NCBI RefSeq assembly: GCF_000316035.1
Contig: NZ_ANHX01000017.1
Span: 62,001 to 126,000, forward strand
Direction: 5' to 3'
DNA length: 64,000 nt
From: Paenibacillus sp. PAMC 26794
Lineage (GTDB): Bacteria; Bacillota; Bacilli; Paenibacillales; Paenibacillaceae
Made by a program: the position numbers and the translations under genes. The notes under the pieces were generated by a model. That model was not told where the DNA came from, ran no database searches, and saw nothing but the letters and a program-made list of their open reading frames with translations. Below, piece after piece: positions 17,001-25,795 of this stretch. How positions within the stretch are numbered: the first letter of the stretch is position 1; each line of letters opens with the position of its first letter.

Positions 17001-17189
17001 ATTCCCGCTATCCTTATCCATATCTTTCAACATAATGGCAGCAACCTGGCTTTGTGACGTTTCAGGAATTGAAATCTGTCCTTTTTCTTTTACCAGTTGA
17101 CCAAAATCGGGCATCGCCACTACAGAAACGAGAGTAATAAGTATCCAAAAAATCAGGGAAATCGTTCTGGAATTCCTAAGTTTATTCAT
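14067..17189 (-). CDS. MMPL/RND-family exporter (YdfJ-like)
   Basis: This 1040-residue inner-membrane protein has two repeats of one N-terminal transmembrane helix, a large outside domain and five or six helices, as in MMPL exporters. The second extracytoplasmic domain (about residues 450-790) is unusually long. It contains many heptad-like segments of the type 'qlq.G...L..G...l..G', shared with YhgE/Pip and other coiled-coil surface proteins. Substrates in this family range from lipids and surfactants to antibiotics. It lies directly downstream of a TetR gene, and a perfect 18-bp palindrome sits between its putative -35 and -10. The likely scheme is repression by TetR and induction by an exported compound. 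Confidence 0.85.
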   Translation of the reverse strand: MNKLRNSRTISLIFWILITLVSVVAMPDFGQLVKEKGQISIPETSQSQVAAIMLKDMDKDSGNTYSIIAVFNSGEDTQALTNQQKTEIESVLSNLKNQKKQLNIETITTHLDGEEQADRLISEDRTTILTQITVTKDENIPLSEVISLLKESTAIPDVDTYLTGADLIDDDFGKSIEDGVQKTEIIAIIFILVILIIIFRSPIIPVISLLTVGISYVVSLAIVGYLVDWFNFPFSNFTQIFMVVILFGIGTDYNILLYTRFKEELSRQDGDVVLATKTTFKTAGRTVLYSGIAVFIGFLSLMLAKFQLYQATSAVAIAVAVLIIVLNTLNPFFMVVMGKKMFWPSKKFEGHADSRLWGFLSHQSVRRPFLAIVLVAVISVPLLFSYSNRLSYNDLFEVNNDYNSKQGINLIMEHYAPGFSAPTTLVVQSEQAMDNQTLLKALDDLTDKMTKVEGVSEVYSVARPTGVQIKELYINEQAEELNQGIGKANDGVGKINEGLSSAAGQLQSSNDLSNVQLLIDGTSRLQVGVNALGDAMNQVSDGLNNGKEGAETLKNGLATLKEKVGVLSKGASDLQKGYTQLEQGFGSFSGTFTSIKTAIKGALDAYAQIEGSMTRLIANYPELQQEKDALKVIGMSQAAQTELNALYTQLDPLMQQYNGAMVSFKEANESMAQISGGLTQVAVGVGQLEDGAGELSKGLATGANGTKQIAGKTLEVKDGLGQINEGQSQLLSGLNDLQDKMGELKSGLTESTKGLLDVSKGLGNAEDYLAHLGQSDAAKSFYIPEEVLKGEEFLSSLDMYMSSDRKTAEITIILTDNPYSKEAMDVVQNLKKQLETALVGTDLSEAKVALGGIPSQNLDMKELSGGDLNRTSMIMLIGIGLILLFIIRSFWQTVIIIGALFLTYYVALGLNELLVVGPLGVDYLSWNVPFFSLIMIVTLGVDYSIFLMMKYREIEGDPIHKITEASRNIGGVVISAAVILGGTFAALIPSGVVTLIEVAISVIIGLVLLSFVMLPILLPALISLLHKLKNWGSGSDPINK

Positions 17190-17221
17190 GATTTATCTTC
17201 ACACACCTTATATCTAGTATA

Positions 17222-17239
17222 GGAATGAATATTCATTCC
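17222..17239. promoter_or_regulatory. TetR operator upstream of the MMPL gene
   Basis: GGAATGAATATTCATTCC is a perfect 18-bp palindrome. On the minus strand the 17 bases before a TATACT -10 lie within this palindrome. It matches the operator at 17863-17880 except for the two central bases. Confidence 0.8.
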
Positions 17240-17250
17240 GTTTATGTTGA

Positions 17251-17284
17251 AAAAAAGGCCAATAGAATCAATGGACTCTAATGG
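17251..17284 (-). terminator. Weak terminator overlapping the 3' end of the TetR gene
   Basis: On the minus strand GCCATTAGAGTC and GATTCTATTGGC form a stem with two mismatches, followed by seven T. The tetR stop codon (17268-17270) lies inside it. Confidence 0.5.
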
Positions 17285-17840
17285 CATTCCACAGGCACTC
17301 CTCAAGCTGGTTCATTAGCTCCGGCGTCGCTTCCAGGAGACCTTTGTTAAAGTGTTCAAACAGATGTATGAAAGCACCGTAGACTATATTCATTAAAGCT
17401 TCTGTAGGCAGTATAAGAATGGCTCCTTGCTGCTGCCCCTTATGTATGCATTCATTCAGAAACCCCATAAATTCATTGACACTTTCCTTGCTTTCATCGT
17501 GAAAATGCAATGCATTACCCGTAGAATTAATAAACTTTAGGCGATCCGGGTCGGACTCTGCGAACTTGAACAAACCACGAAAAATATGATGAAACTGGTC
17601 ACGTACAGGTATCGGCTCATTCGGAAATCCCTGTTTTAAGGCATCAAGAAACTCCCTGATACTTTTCTGAAAAAGTTCATTCAACAATACTTCCTTGTTC
17701 GTAAAATAACGGTAAATAGTTCCTGCTCCCACCTGAGCCGAATCGGCAATCATCGGCATGGTTGTTGCATCGAATCCCCGCTGGGCAAAAAGCGTTAAAG
17801 CAGCTGCAAAAATATCATCTTTTTTGCTGCTTTTAGCCAT
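17268..17840 (-). CDS. TetR/AcrR-family repressor of the MMPL exporter
   Basis: This 190-residue protein has an N-terminal TetR helix-turn-helix, 'AALTLFAQRGFDATTMPMIA' then 'AQVGAGTIYRYFTNKEVLLNELF' (about residues 10-55), and a divergent ligand-binding C-terminus. Start ATG 17840 follows a GGAGGG site. Two nearly identical 18-bp palindromes flank it, one in its own promoter region and one in front of the MMPL gene 79 bp downstream. Autoregulation and control of the exporter follow. The inducer is not apparent from sequence. Confidence 0.85.
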   Translation of the reverse strand: MAKSSKKDDIFAAALTLFAQRGFDATTMPMIADSAQVGAGTIYRYFTNKEVLLNELFQKSIREFLDALKQGFPNEPIPVRDQFHHIFRGLFKFAESDPDRLKFINSTGNALHFHDESKESVNEFMGFLNECIHKGQQQGAILILPTEALMNIVYGAFIHLFEHFNKGLLEATPELMNQLEECLWNAIRVH

Positions 17841-17862
17841 GTGTCTATCCCTCCTTTATATA

Positions 17863-17880
17863 GGAATGAACGTTCATTCC
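17863..17880. promoter_or_regulatory. TetR operator upstream of the tetR gene
   Basis: GGAATGAACGTTCATTCC is a perfect 18-bp palindrome. It fills the 17-base spacer in front of a TATATA -10 on the minus strand, the same architecture as the operator at 17222-17239. Confidence 0.8.
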
Positions 17881-17993
17881 GTTGTGTTTGATTAGTATAA
17901 CTCGTTTTGTCACTTCAAGCAAGACCTTTCTATCCTACTGTTTATTCTTCAAAATGATACAATAACTATAAAATCTATTATTTTGGAGGACTT

Positions 17994-18797
17994 ATGTTCA
18001 TGAATATAACCATTCAAGACATTATACAGTATCTCACAGCCCATGTAGAGTTACCGGAGAACACGGTAGATCGGCTGATTACTGGCTCGTCCGACCAAAC
18101 GGTCACAGGTGTGTTTGTTACTTTTATGCCCACTCAACATGTCATTGACCATGCCATACAACGTGGGGCCAATCTAATTATCGCTCATGAATCCCCCTTC
18201 TACAACCATCACAGTCATACCGATTGGTTAGCCAATGATCCAGTTTATGAAACTAAAAAATGCTTGATCGACGATGCAGGCATTTCCATCTATCGATGTC
18301 ATGATATCATCCACCGCTTCCAACCAGATGGCATTACCGAAGGACTGATTCAGGCCTTGGGGTGGTCCTCTTATGTGGAACAACGACTAGCGGAAGCAGA
18401 CATTCTTTCTTTTCCGGAAGGAAGCACCGCCCAAGCTATTGCTCACCATGTGAAAAGTTCCCTAGGCATCGATTATGTACGCGTTGCAGGCAATGCGGAA
18501 ATAGTCTGTAGACGCGCAGCGGTACTGGTAGGTTTTCGTGGTAATGGACATGTGACGATTCCCTTGATTCAGAATGAGCAATTGGATCTCATCATTGCAG
18601 GAGAAGGATTCGAATGGGAGACACCGGAATATATCCGTGATGCTGTGCAACAAGGTAAGTCCAAGGCACTGATCATGATGGGGCATGCAGAGAGCGAAGC
18701 TTCGGGAATGAAGCTTTTAGCAGACAGGTTGGCAGAACGTTTTCCCGAATTGTCTGTTCGTTTTGTAAACGAGAAGCCTGTGTACACTGTGATCTAA
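17994..18797 (+). CDS. Nif3-like dinuclear metal-centre protein, variant
   Basis: This 267-residue single-domain member of the Nif3/DUF34 family is close to the short bacterial form, without the insert seen in YqfO. The motif 'LIIAHESPFY' (H65, E66) corresponds to the usual 'HH' metal pair, and the C-terminal 'GHAESEASG' to 'GHy.SE'. The middle 'YRCHDIIHR' corresponds to 'yaaHtnlD'. The second His is thus replaced by Glu, a potential but altered metal ligand. The family's function is unsettled (metal insertion or GTP-cyclohydrolase-II-like activity has been suggested). GGAGG precedes two possible starts, 17994 and 18000; either gives the same protein body. The gene appears to stand alone. Confidence 0.8.
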   Translation: MFMNITIQDIIQYLTAHVELPENTVDRLITGSSDQTVTGVFVTFMPTQHVIDHAIQRGANLIIAHESPFYNHHSHTDWLANDPVYETKKCLIDDAGISIYRCHDIIHRFQPDGITEGLIQALGWSSYVEQRLAEADILSFPEGSTAQAIAHHVKSSLGIDYVRVAGNAEIVCRRAAVLVGFRGNGHVTIPLIQNEQLDLIIAGEGFEWETPEYIRDAVQQGKSKALIMMGHAESEASGMKLLADRLAERFPELSVRFVNEKPVYTVI

Positions 18798-18862
18798 TAG
18801 GATCATTGGATTTGTACGGAGAGGATCTTCTAGCTGATTGCTTCTAATCTCATTGCCTATCC

Positions 18863-18900
18863 TACCCCGGAGCTTTGGATACTTTCTATGCTCCGGGGTA
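18863..18900 (+). terminator. Hairpin downstream of the Nif3-like gene
   Basis: TACCCCGGAGC (18863-18873) and GCTCCGGGGTA (18890-18900) form a perfect 11-bp stem. There is no U-tract after it, so termination is likely but not certain. Confidence 0.5.
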
Positions 18901-18934
18901 CGCTGGGCAGACTCTCGTTTCAGTTCTTGGATAG

Positions 18935-19130
18935 CTAACGAACCTGACACACTCTATTTGGCGAATATGTGCCGATTTTCAAAAGTAACGAATCGTAGAC
19001 ACACTATTCCTCCATTCCCCCCTGTTTTACCGCCCATTTCTACCCGACATAACCCATTTAACGTCGCTGAGATTCGTTAGATTTCTCAATTCAATCGAAT
19101 CAGTACAATAAGGTGTCACTGGTTCGTTAG
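18935..19130. repeat. Cluster of direct and inverted intergenic repeat units
   Basis: TAACGAACCTGACACACTCT (from 18936) and TAACGAATCGTAGACACACT (from 18986) are direct copies. Inverted copies occur near 19072 (ATTCGTTAG) and 19100-19130 (GGTGTCACTGGTTCGTTAG). The stretch between Nif3 and the YdcZ gene holds no credible ORF. It resembles dispersed palindromic repeat units, but genome-wide copies cannot be counted here. Confidence 0.5.
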
Positions 19131-19317
19131 ATTATGATGAAAAATGAGTACTGAGCACATATGCCACGCATCTCTTCATGCCCCATCTGGATTTACCGAG
19201 TTCTTTATAGTACTCTAGATGCTGTGACTTCAAAGCTCAGGACATTTGTCCTTGGCGTTCAGAGTTAATTTATCATTTAATAATAGAAGTCGAAGTGATT
19301 GAATAAGGAGCGTACAT

Positions 19318-19743
19318 ATGAGAGGAATTATTTTTGCATTACTGGGCGGCGCGTGTATCACGCTCCAAGGTGTTGCCAATACTCGGATTAGCACCGACAT
19401 GGGCACATGGCAGGCCGCAACGATTACACAACTGACAGGCTTCATCTTAGCAGCGCTGATCCTAATGTTTGTTAGAGACACCAACCTTCAAGGACTCAAA
19501 CAAGTAAAACCTATGTACCTGGCGGGAGGTGCTTTTGGCGCCGTCATTATTTTCAGCGAAGTGACGGCCATTCAGCAAATTGGGGTTACGTTCACAATCT
19601 CGGCCTTGCTCATTGCTCAGCTGTTCCTGACTTTTCTGGTGGATAGTAACGGATGGTTCGGCGTGGTGAAACAAAAGATGAAACTGCCTCAATTTCTGGG
19701 CATTGCCTTGATGATCACCGGCGTTATCATTATGAAACTGTAG
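19318..19743 (+). CDS. YdcZ-type (DUF606) small DMT transporter subunit A
   Basis: This 141-residue protein has about five transmembrane helices and the 'G.cit.Qgv.NtriS...GtwqAatit...G' N-terminus of DUF606/YdcZ proteins, half-size relatives of the drug/metabolite transporters. AAGGAG stands eight bases before the ATG. A homologous gene (20492-20980) follows after a Crp/Fnr regulator, and the three genes are 15-40 bp apart. The two half-transporters may pair to form one channel, as in paired small multidrug transporters; the substrate is unknown. Confidence 0.8.
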   Translation: MRGIIFALLGGACITLQGVANTRISTDMGTWQAATITQLTGFILAALILMFVRDTNLQGLKQVKPMYLAGGAFGAVIIFSEVTAIQQIGVTFTISALLIAQLFLTFLVDSNGWFGVVKQKMKLPQFLGIALMITGVIIMKL

Positions 19744-19778
19744 ATTTTCAAGTAATATAGTCGGGGGTGAACAACAGC

Positions 19779-20477
19779 GTGCAAGAGATCCATAACGAGC
19801 AACAATTAATGCAGTATCTGAAGCAATATCAACTCGAAAAGGTATTTCACGAGCCCCTGCGTCCCCATATGACGTTATGCCACTTTGAGAAGTGTGAACT
19901 GATCTGTCGTGAAGGGGAAACTTCCGAATATTTGTACGTACTGGTCGAGGGTAAAATCAAGATTTTCACCACCTCCGCTCAGGACAAAACGCTGGTGCTT
20001 TGCTTTAAAACACCGCTTGAAGTCGTCGGTGACATAGAGTATGTCCGTGAAAGCGATATTGTTAATACGGTTCAGGCCGTGTCACCTGTGGTGATGCTTC
20101 GCATTCATTATCAATGGCTCGCTGAGCTTGCCAGCGATTATGCACCTTTACTTAAATTTTTGCTTAAAATCATCTCTCACAAATTCTACATTGACTCGAA
20201 CTTTTCCAATTTCAACCTGATGTACCCGGTGGAGGTTCGTCTAGCAAGCTACCTGCTCTCCATCTCGACAGAAGAAGCCGGCAGTATCGTTCACGAAGAG
20301 CTGGACGCGTTCAATCTGACCGACATCGCGAATCTGATCGGCACCAGTTACCGACACCTGAACAGGGTCATCCAGAAGCTCTGTGCAGACGGATTAATCG
20401 AACGATATCAAGGATTGATTATGGTCAAAGATCGGGCAGGTCTACGTGAAATAGCAGGTCACAATATTTATGAATAA
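19779..20477 (+). CDS. Crp/Fnr-family transcriptional regulator between two transporter halves
   Basis: This 232-residue protein has an N-terminal cyclic-nucleotide-binding-type jelly roll (about residues 20-135, 'REGETSEYLYVLVEGKIKIF'). A dimerisation helix and a C-terminal helix-turn-helix ('LTDIANLIGTSYRHLNRVIQ') follow. The N-terminal part has no FNR-like cysteine cluster; two isolated Cys occur near residues 32-39. The GTG at 19779 is preferred because GGGGGTG lies nine bases before it; a GTG four codons earlier lies inside that same motif. It resembles YeiL-type regulators. Its position between two YdcZ genes suggests it senses the transported compound and controls the trio. Confidence 0.8.
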   Translation: MQEIHNEQQLMQYLKQYQLEKVFHEPLRPHMTLCHFEKCELICREGETSEYLYVLVEGKIKIFTTSAQDKTLVLCFKTPLEVVGDIEYVRESDIVNTVQAVSPVVMLRIHYQWLAELASDYAPLLKFLLKIISHKFYIDSNFSNFNLMYPVEVRLASYLLSISTEEAGSIVHEELDAFNLTDIANLIGTSYRHLNRVIQKLCADGLIERYQGLIMVKDRAGLREIAGHNIYE

Positions 20478-20491
20478 GGAGTTCGACAACC

Positions 20492-20980
20492 ATGATAATT
20501 ACAGGTATTTCGCTTGCGTTGCTGGCAGGTGCACTTGTCAGTCTGCAAACAATTTTTAATAGCAAAGTCAATGAACACACCGGTTCATGGTCCACAACAA
20601 CGATGGTGCTTTTCACCGGATTTATTGCTTCTTTCCTCATCTCTCTTCTAGTAGAGGGCAAAAATACATTCAGCTTCCAGCATATGCAACCCTGGTACTG
20701 GCTCAGTGGAGCCATCGGCGTTGGCGTGGTCTTCTGTCTCGTGCAAGGGATGAAGCTGCTTGGTCCCACGTATGCCATCTCGATCGTGCTAACATCCCAA
20801 CTGAGTTTTGCGCTACTATTTGATTCCATGGGGTGGCTCGGTCTGGAGCAAATTCCTTTTTCATGGAATCAGCTGCTCGGTGTACTTGTCATTGTTGGCG
20901 GAATAGTATTGTTCAAGTTCGGTGGACGTAAATCGGAAAAATCAGAGCAGTCCCCTGGAACGTTGCAGTCTGACTCGTAA
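20492..20980 (+). CDS. YdcZ-type (DUF606) small DMT transporter subunit B
   Basis: This 162-residue protein has about five transmembrane helices and is a clear paralogue of the 19318 product ('alLAGALVSLQTIFNSKVNEHTGSW...' against 'allGGACITLQGVANTRISTDMGTW'). It adds a charged C-terminal tail. AAGGAG precedes the ATG 15 bases after the regulator's stop. With its paralogue it probably forms a heteromeric exporter or importer. Confidence 0.8.
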   Translation: MIITGISLALLAGALVSLQTIFNSKVNEHTGSWSTTTMVLFTGFIASFLISLLVEGKNTFSFQHMQPWYWLSGAIGVGVVFCLVQGMKLLGPTYAISIVLTSQLSFALLFDSMGWLGLEQIPFSWNQLLGVLVIVGGIVLFKFGGRKSEKSEQSPGTLQSDS

Positions 20981-20986
20981 ACGAAC

Positions 20987-21034
20987 AAAAAAGAGTGTCT
21001 GACCAATCCCACAGATTGGTCAGACACTCTTTTC
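20987..21034. terminator. Bidirectional terminator between the YdcZ trio and yebC2
   Basis: A perfect 18-bp stem, AAGAGTGTCTGACCAATC (20991-21008) with its complement (21014-21031), has a five-base loop. A-run and T-run on the two sides let it serve both convergent transcripts. Confidence 0.9.
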
Positions 21035-21065
21035 ATGCAATCAAACCACGTATCGCCTCGTTATC

Positions 21066-21782
21066 TTACACGAACTCTACGTTATGGTAAACTTGTTGAA
21101 CATCTTCAAGGTCCTCAAGCGCATCGATCAGTTTCTCGAACTGAGCTTGTGCATCCTCTGGAAGTTCAATATGGTTTTGCGCAAGCATCGTCAGCTCGGC
21201 TACTGTGAACTCGGTAACACCGGCAGCTTTGAATGCTTCTTGTACAGCGTGGAATTGATCCGGTTCTGCATATACAATCACAGCTTCGTCTTCGTCCACG
21301 ATATCACGTACATCCACATCTGCTTCAAGCAAAAGTTCCAGTACTTCTTCGGAGTTCTTGCCTTCTACACCGATGACCGCTGTTGGATCAAACATATAGG
21401 CAACAGAACCACTGACACCCATGTTACCCGCATTTTTGTTAAACGCAGAGCGCACTTCCGGCGCCGTACGATTCACGTTGTTGGTGAGTGCATCAACGAT
21501 GACCATCGCACCATTCGGTCCGAAGCCTTCATAACGCAGCTCTTCATAGTTCTCATCCCCGCTGCCTTTAGCTTTTTCCATCGCACGATCAATAATGGCT
21601 TTGGGTACATTATACGTTTTGGCACGTTCCAGCACGACTTTCAGTGCACGGTTCGCTTCCGGGTCCGGTTCGCCCTTCTTGGCAGCTACATAGATCTCAA
21701 CGCCGAATTTAGCGTAGACCCGGCTCGTGTTTGCATCTTTTGAAGCTTTTTTTTCCTTGATATTATTCCACTTACGACCCAT
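21066..21782 (-). CDS. yeeI: YebC/PmpR-family protein, YeeI (YebC2) type
   Basis: This 238-residue cytosolic protein starts at the ATG giving '[20 protein letters not shown]', the universal YebC N-terminus; a longer reading from 21806 has no ribosome-binding site. '[25 protein letters not shown]' (about residues 76-100) is the family signature. Members were first called transcription regulators. Recent work on the YebC2/YeeI branch points to relief of ribosome stalling, for example at proline runs. The 'GRKW' start is that of YeeI rather than of the 'MAGHSKW' paralogue. It stands alone and ends at a shared terminator. Confidence 0.85.
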   Translation of the reverse strand: MGRKWNNIKEKKASKDANTSRVYAKFGVEIYVAAKKGEPDPEANRALKVVLERAKTYNVPKAIIDRAMEKAKGSGDENYEELRYEGFGPNGAMVIVDALTNNVNRTAPEVRSAFNKNAGNMGVSGSVAYMFDPTAVIGVEGKNSEEVLELLLEADVDVRDIVDEDEAVIVYAEPDQFHAVQEAFKAAGVTEFTVAELTMLAQNHIELPEDAQAQFEKLIDALEDLEDVQQVYHNVEFV

Positions 21783-21998
21783 ATCGTTTCCGCTCACTTT
21801 CAACATGTAATCTGCTTTCTACTATGCCATTATATCTTGTTGAACGTACTTCAACAAGTTAATACGAACGAAATAATGGGAATAACTGAGGTGATTATCC
21901 ATCTCCGTTAGAAGTTTAGCCTCAGTGTATCCTCTCATAAATCTCTCAGCAGCAACTAACGTCACCTCTATTATCTCCATATATAGCAGACAAGAAGC

Positions 21999-22022
21999 AC
22001 CCCATAAAGGAATGCTTCCGCC
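21999..22022 (-). terminator. Possible terminator of the cysJI operon
   Basis: On the minus strand GAAGCA and TGCTTC pair across a 13-base loop, followed by TTGTCT. The stem is short and the U-tract weak. Confidence 0.35.
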
Positions 22023-22062
22023 CTAAATCAGTCCTAATTTCAGTTCATCTTACCCGGTCAAT

Positions 22063-23784
22063 TTAAGCGTGAAATTGTCGACCATCCAACACTTCAGGAA
22101 CATAACCCGCACGAATGACAAAGTCTCCGAAATGTTCACCTTCATTGCGCTCTTTGGCATACTGGTTGACCATTGGAGTTAATGTGTCCAGAATCTCGGT
22201 TTCGCCAATGTTTTCTTTGTACAGCTTATTCAAGCGATGTCCGGTGAAGCTGCCACCGAGATACATGTTGTATTTACCCGGCGCTTTACCGATAAATGAA
22301 ATCTCCGCCAGCATCGGTCTTGCGCATCCGTTCGGGCAGCCGGTCATCCGAATGACAATTTCTTCGTCTCTCAGCCCAGCTTCGTCCAATACAGGCTCCA
22401 GTTTATCGATCAGGGACGGCAAGTAACGTTCGGACTCAGCCATCGCAAGGCCGCAGGTCGGAAACGCAACACAAGCCATCGAGCTTCTGCGTAGCGCAGA
22501 GTAATGTGCACCATCGGTCAGATTGTATTGCTGAATCAGAGCTTCAATCTTTTTCTTTTTCTGGCTGCCAATATTACCGATGATCAGATTTTGGTTCGCA
22601 GTCAGACGGAAATCACCCGTATGCACTTTGGCAATTTCACGTAGACCCGTCATGAGCGGATAGCCGTCTATATCTTTTACACGACCATTCTGAATGAACA
22701 GCGTGTAATGCCATCTGCCATTATTACCTTTTACCCAACCATATCGATCTCCGTTAGTCTCAAAATGATACGGACGTGCCGCATCCAGTTTCCATCCCAG
22801 ACGACTGGTCAGCTCTTCGACAAACCACTCCACACCACGATCATCCAGCGTATATTTGAAACGAGCATGTTTACGAACTGCACGATCTCCATAATCACGC
22901 TGAATCATAACTGTTTTCTCTGCCACATCAATCATTTGCTCCGGCGTACAGAAACCAATGACTTTGGACACCTGAGGATAGGTTTTGGCGTCACCATGAG
23001 ACATCCCCATGCCGCCGCCAACAGAAACGTTGAAGCCTTGCAGCTTGCCGTTCTCCACAATAGCAATAAAGCCAAGATCCTGTGAATAGACATCCACATC
23101 ATTGGATGGTGGTACAGCAATGCCGATTTTGAACTTCCGTGGCAAATACACTTTGCCATAGATTGGTTCAACTTCTTCGTCCGAGTCCTGGGAATCAATC
23201 ACTTTCTCTCCGTCCAGCCACAGCTCATGATAGGCCCGTGTGCGAGGGTCCAGATGATTGCTCACCTGACATGCCCACTCGTACACTTCAGCATGAACAT
23301 CGGATTGATTCGGATTCGGGTTACACATCACGTTACGGTTTACGTCACCACATGCAGCCAGTGTGCTTAACAACGAATCGTTTACTTCGCGAATGGTGTT
23401 CTTAAGATCCCACTTCAGTACGCCATGCAGTTGGAAAGACTGACGTGTGGTCAGACGAATCGTCTCATTCGCATATTTATGCGCTACCCGATCCATCATC
23501 AGCCACTGCTCTGGAGTTACAATCCCACCGGAAGCACGCACACGCAACATGAATTGGTATGCAGGCTCCAACTTGGATTTGTGACGCTCGTTACGCAGGT
23601 CACGGTCATCCTGCATATAACTGCCGTGGTGTTTCATCAGACGGTTGTCGTCCTCTGGAATAGCCCCCGTGATACGATCGGCCAACGTTTCGGTCAGACT
23701 TCCACGCAAGTAATCACTTTTGATCTTTATATCTTCCACATCGCTATTCGTGCGCTGTGGGTTAAGTAAGTTATTATAAGCCAT
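22063..23784 (-). CDS. cysI: Assimilatory sulfite reductase, hemoprotein subunit
   Basis: The enzyme has 573 residues from the ATG at 23784, with GAGGAG upstream; a longer reading has no site. It reduces sulfite to sulfide using siroheme and a [4Fe-4S] cluster, with electrons from the flavoprotein CysJ. Two nitrite/sulfite-reductase ferredoxin-like half-domains and siroheme-binding segments are present. The cluster cysteines are in 'CVAFPTC' and 'GCPNGC' (C-x5-C ... C-x3-C). The length is usual for CysI. It lies 53 bp downstream of cysJ on the same strand, forming a two-gene operon. No other sulfate-assimilation gene lies in the window. Confidence 0.95.
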   Translation of the reverse strand: MAYNNLLNPQRTNSDVEDIKIKSDYLRGSLTETLADRITGAIPEDDNRLMKHHGSYMQDDRDLRNERHKSKLEPAYQFMLRVRASGGIVTPEQWLMMDRVAHKYANETIRLTTRQSFQLHGVLKWDLKNTIREVNDSLLSTLAACGDVNRNVMCNPNPNQSDVHAEVYEWACQVSNHLDPRTRAYHELWLDGEKVIDSQDSDEEVEPIYGKVYLPRKFKIGIAVPPSNDVDVYSQDLGFIAIVENGKLQGFNVSVGGGMGMSHGDAKTYPQVSKVIGFCTPEQMIDVAEKTVMIQRDYGDRAVRKHARFKYTLDDRGVEWFVEELTSRLGWKLDAARPYHFETNGDRYGWVKGNNGRWHYTLFIQNGRVKDIDGYPLMTGLREIAKVHTGDFRLTANQNLIIGNIGSQKKKKIEALIQQYNLTDGAHYSALRRSSMACVAFPTCGLAMAESERYLPSLIDKLEPVLDEAGLRDEEIVIRMTGCPNGCARPMLAEISFIGKAPGKYNMYLGGSFTGHRLNKLYKENIGETEILDTLTPMVNQYAKERNEGEHFGDFVIRAGYVPEVLDGRQFHA

Positions 23785-23837
23785 GCTGCTTTCTCCTCTC
23801 GTCTCTGCGGGATAATGCAATCCGGCTGCGCCGGTAA

Positions 23838-25673
23838 TTAATAGACGTCCCGCTGATAACGTTTCTCCTGTTGCAACCGTGTCAGATATTCCGATGCCTG
23901 CTCAGGCGATAAGCCGCCTTCTTGTTCGAGAATCGTGGTAAGTGCAGCATGCACATCATGTGCCATTTTTTTCTCGTCACCACAGATATATATACTTGCA
24001 CCTTCCTGGAGCCACTGGTACAACTCTTTGCTGTGTTCCAGCATGCGATGTTGTACATACACTTTCTGTTCGGTATCACGTGAGAAGGCTACATCCATCT
24101 TCGTGAGCACACCATCTCTGAGCCAACGCTGCCACTCCGTCTGGTACAAGAAGTCAGTGGCGAAATGCTGATCTCCGTAGAACAACCATGTCTTGCCCTC
24201 TGCTCCTGTTTCTTCACGCTCACCAAGGAAAGATCTGAACGGCGCTACACCTGTACCTGGGCCAACCATGATGATCGGTGTATCCGGGTTCTCAGGCAGC
24301 TTGAAATTCGGGTTATGCTGTATATATACAGGCAGGGTGTCGCCAGCTTCGATTCGTTCAGCCAGATGTACCGAGCATACACCATAACGTTCTCTGCCAC
24401 GCGCTTCATAACGTACCGAGCGAACGGTAAGATGAACTTCATCCGGGAAAGACTTCGAACTACTCGCTATGGAGTATAGACGTGCCGGAATTTTGCGAAG
24501 AGCAGCTACGAATTCTGCAGCAGGAATCCCTTTCAGATTATAATCCTGAACCAGATCCAGCAGATCACAGCTATTCATGACCGTGCGGAATTCGGAATCA
24601 TCTGCGAGTAATGCCGTCAGGCCACTCCCAGGATTCAGTTTCGCAAGTTGTTCCACGACCGGTTTCGTCACCGCTGTAATTTCAAAATAACGCAGCAACG
24701 CTTCGTGCACAGATGCCTGATCCCCGTTTTTATTCACGGTCACGCGTTCATCGGCATTCCATCCCATGGCTGCAATCAATTCCTCCACAAGGCGCGGATG
24801 ATTCTCAGGGAATACCCCAAGACTGTCACCTGGTTCGTAGTCCAGGCTGGAGCCTTCCAAAGACAACTCAATGTGGCGTGTTTCACGGTCCGATCCTCTG
24901 CCGTTCAGATTGAGATTCTCCAACACTTCAGCCTTGAATGGATTCGTGCGATCATATTCGGATTCCCCGCCGCTCACCGCAGCTGTAACCCCCTCAGTGG
25001 TTACCGTACTCGCAGCAGCAGATGTACTGCTTAAAGATGCCAGTACTTCATTCATCCACTCCGCAGCTGCTTCATCAAAATCAACATCACAGTCCACACG
25101 CGGTACAAGGGCTGTACCACCCAATTCCTGCAATCGATTATCGAAGTCCTTACCTGTCTGACAAAAGAACTCATAGGAGGTATCTCCCAGAGCCAACACC
25201 GAGTAACGAAGTCCTTCAAGCTTGGGAGCCCGTTTGCTGTTCAGAAATTCATGCAGCGGAATCGCATTATCTGGTGGCTCGCCTTCGCCATGCGTACTGA
25301 CGATGATGAGGAGATTTTCAATTTTCTTGAGTCCGTTCGGTTTGAAATCTCCCATCGATGACAACGTTACCTGAAGACCTTGCTCTTCAAGTTTCTTGGC
25401 CAGCTTTTTCGATAGCCCACTGGAATTCCCGGTTTGTGAACCAAACAGCACGGTAACTTCCCGGGATACTGGCGGAGCACTGACAGGTGAAATACCTGTA
25501 GTTGGTGCAGCCTGTACCAGGTTAGCTGGAGTCGCTATTGTCGCGCTTGCCTGAATTGCTGCAATATACCCGCTCAACCAAGTACGTTGTCCATCGGTCA
25601 ATGTAGGAATAAGACGATTAAGCAGTTCAACTTGTTCTTGATTAAAAGGGCTGTTTGTCACTTGAAGTTCCAC
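23838..25673 (-). CDS. cysJ: Assimilatory sulfite reductase, flavoprotein subunit
   Basis: This 611-residue NADPH-dependent diflavin reductase has an N-terminal leader (1-70), a flavodoxin-like FMN domain ('[20 protein letters not shown]', about 73-215), a connecting domain, and FAD- and NADPH-binding domains ('RLYSIASSS', '[13 protein letters not shown]', C-terminal 'Y.RDVY'). It passes electrons from NADPH to CysI. The start is GTG with GAGGTGG at a good distance. The operon's control region upstream holds a palindrome at 25796-25820 and a possible TTGACC-17-TAGGTT promoter. Confidence 0.95.
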   Translation of the reverse strand: MELQVTNSPFNQEQVELLNRLIPTLTDGQRTWLSGYIAAIQASATIATPANLVQAAPTTGISPVSAPPVSREVTVLFGSQTGNSSGLSKKLAKKLEEQGLQVTLSSMGDFKPNGLKKIENLLIIVSTHGEGEPPDNAIPLHEFLNSKRAPKLEGLRYSVLALGDTSYEFFCQTGKDFDNRLQELGGTALVPRVDCDVDFDEAAAEWMNEVLASLSSTSAAASTVTTEGVTAAVSGGESEYDRTNPFKAEVLENLNLNGRGSDRETRHIELSLEGSSLDYEPGDSLGVFPENHPRLVEELIAAMGWNADERVTVNKNGDQASVHEALLRYFEITAVTKPVVEQLAKLNPGSGLTALLADDSEFRTVMNSCDLLDLVQDYNLKGIPAAEFVAALRKIPARLYSIASSSKSFPDEVHLTVRSVRYEARGRERYGVCSVHLAERIEAGDTLPVYIQHNPNFKLPENPDTPIIMVGPGTGVAPFRSFLGEREETGAEGKTWLFYGDQHFATDFLYQTEWQRWLRDGVLTKMDVAFSRDTEQKVYVQHRMLEHSKELYQWLQEGASIYICGDEKKMAHDVHAALTTILEQEGGLSPEQASEYLTRLQQEKRYQRDVY

Positions 25674-25795
25674 TGTTTGCCACCTCGCGCATTGCTTCGA
25701 TTTTAATTCCGACTAAAATCATCACATTAATTTAATTTCTTCTCTCTAAAACCTAACACACCGGGTGTTGAGGGTCAATTTCAATGATTTTATAG

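Noticed and set aside
21084..21743. Long plus-strand open frame (219 codons) opposite yebC2
   Set aside because: It lies wholly antisense to a well-conserved gene, has no ribosome-binding site and a composition typical of a shadow frame.
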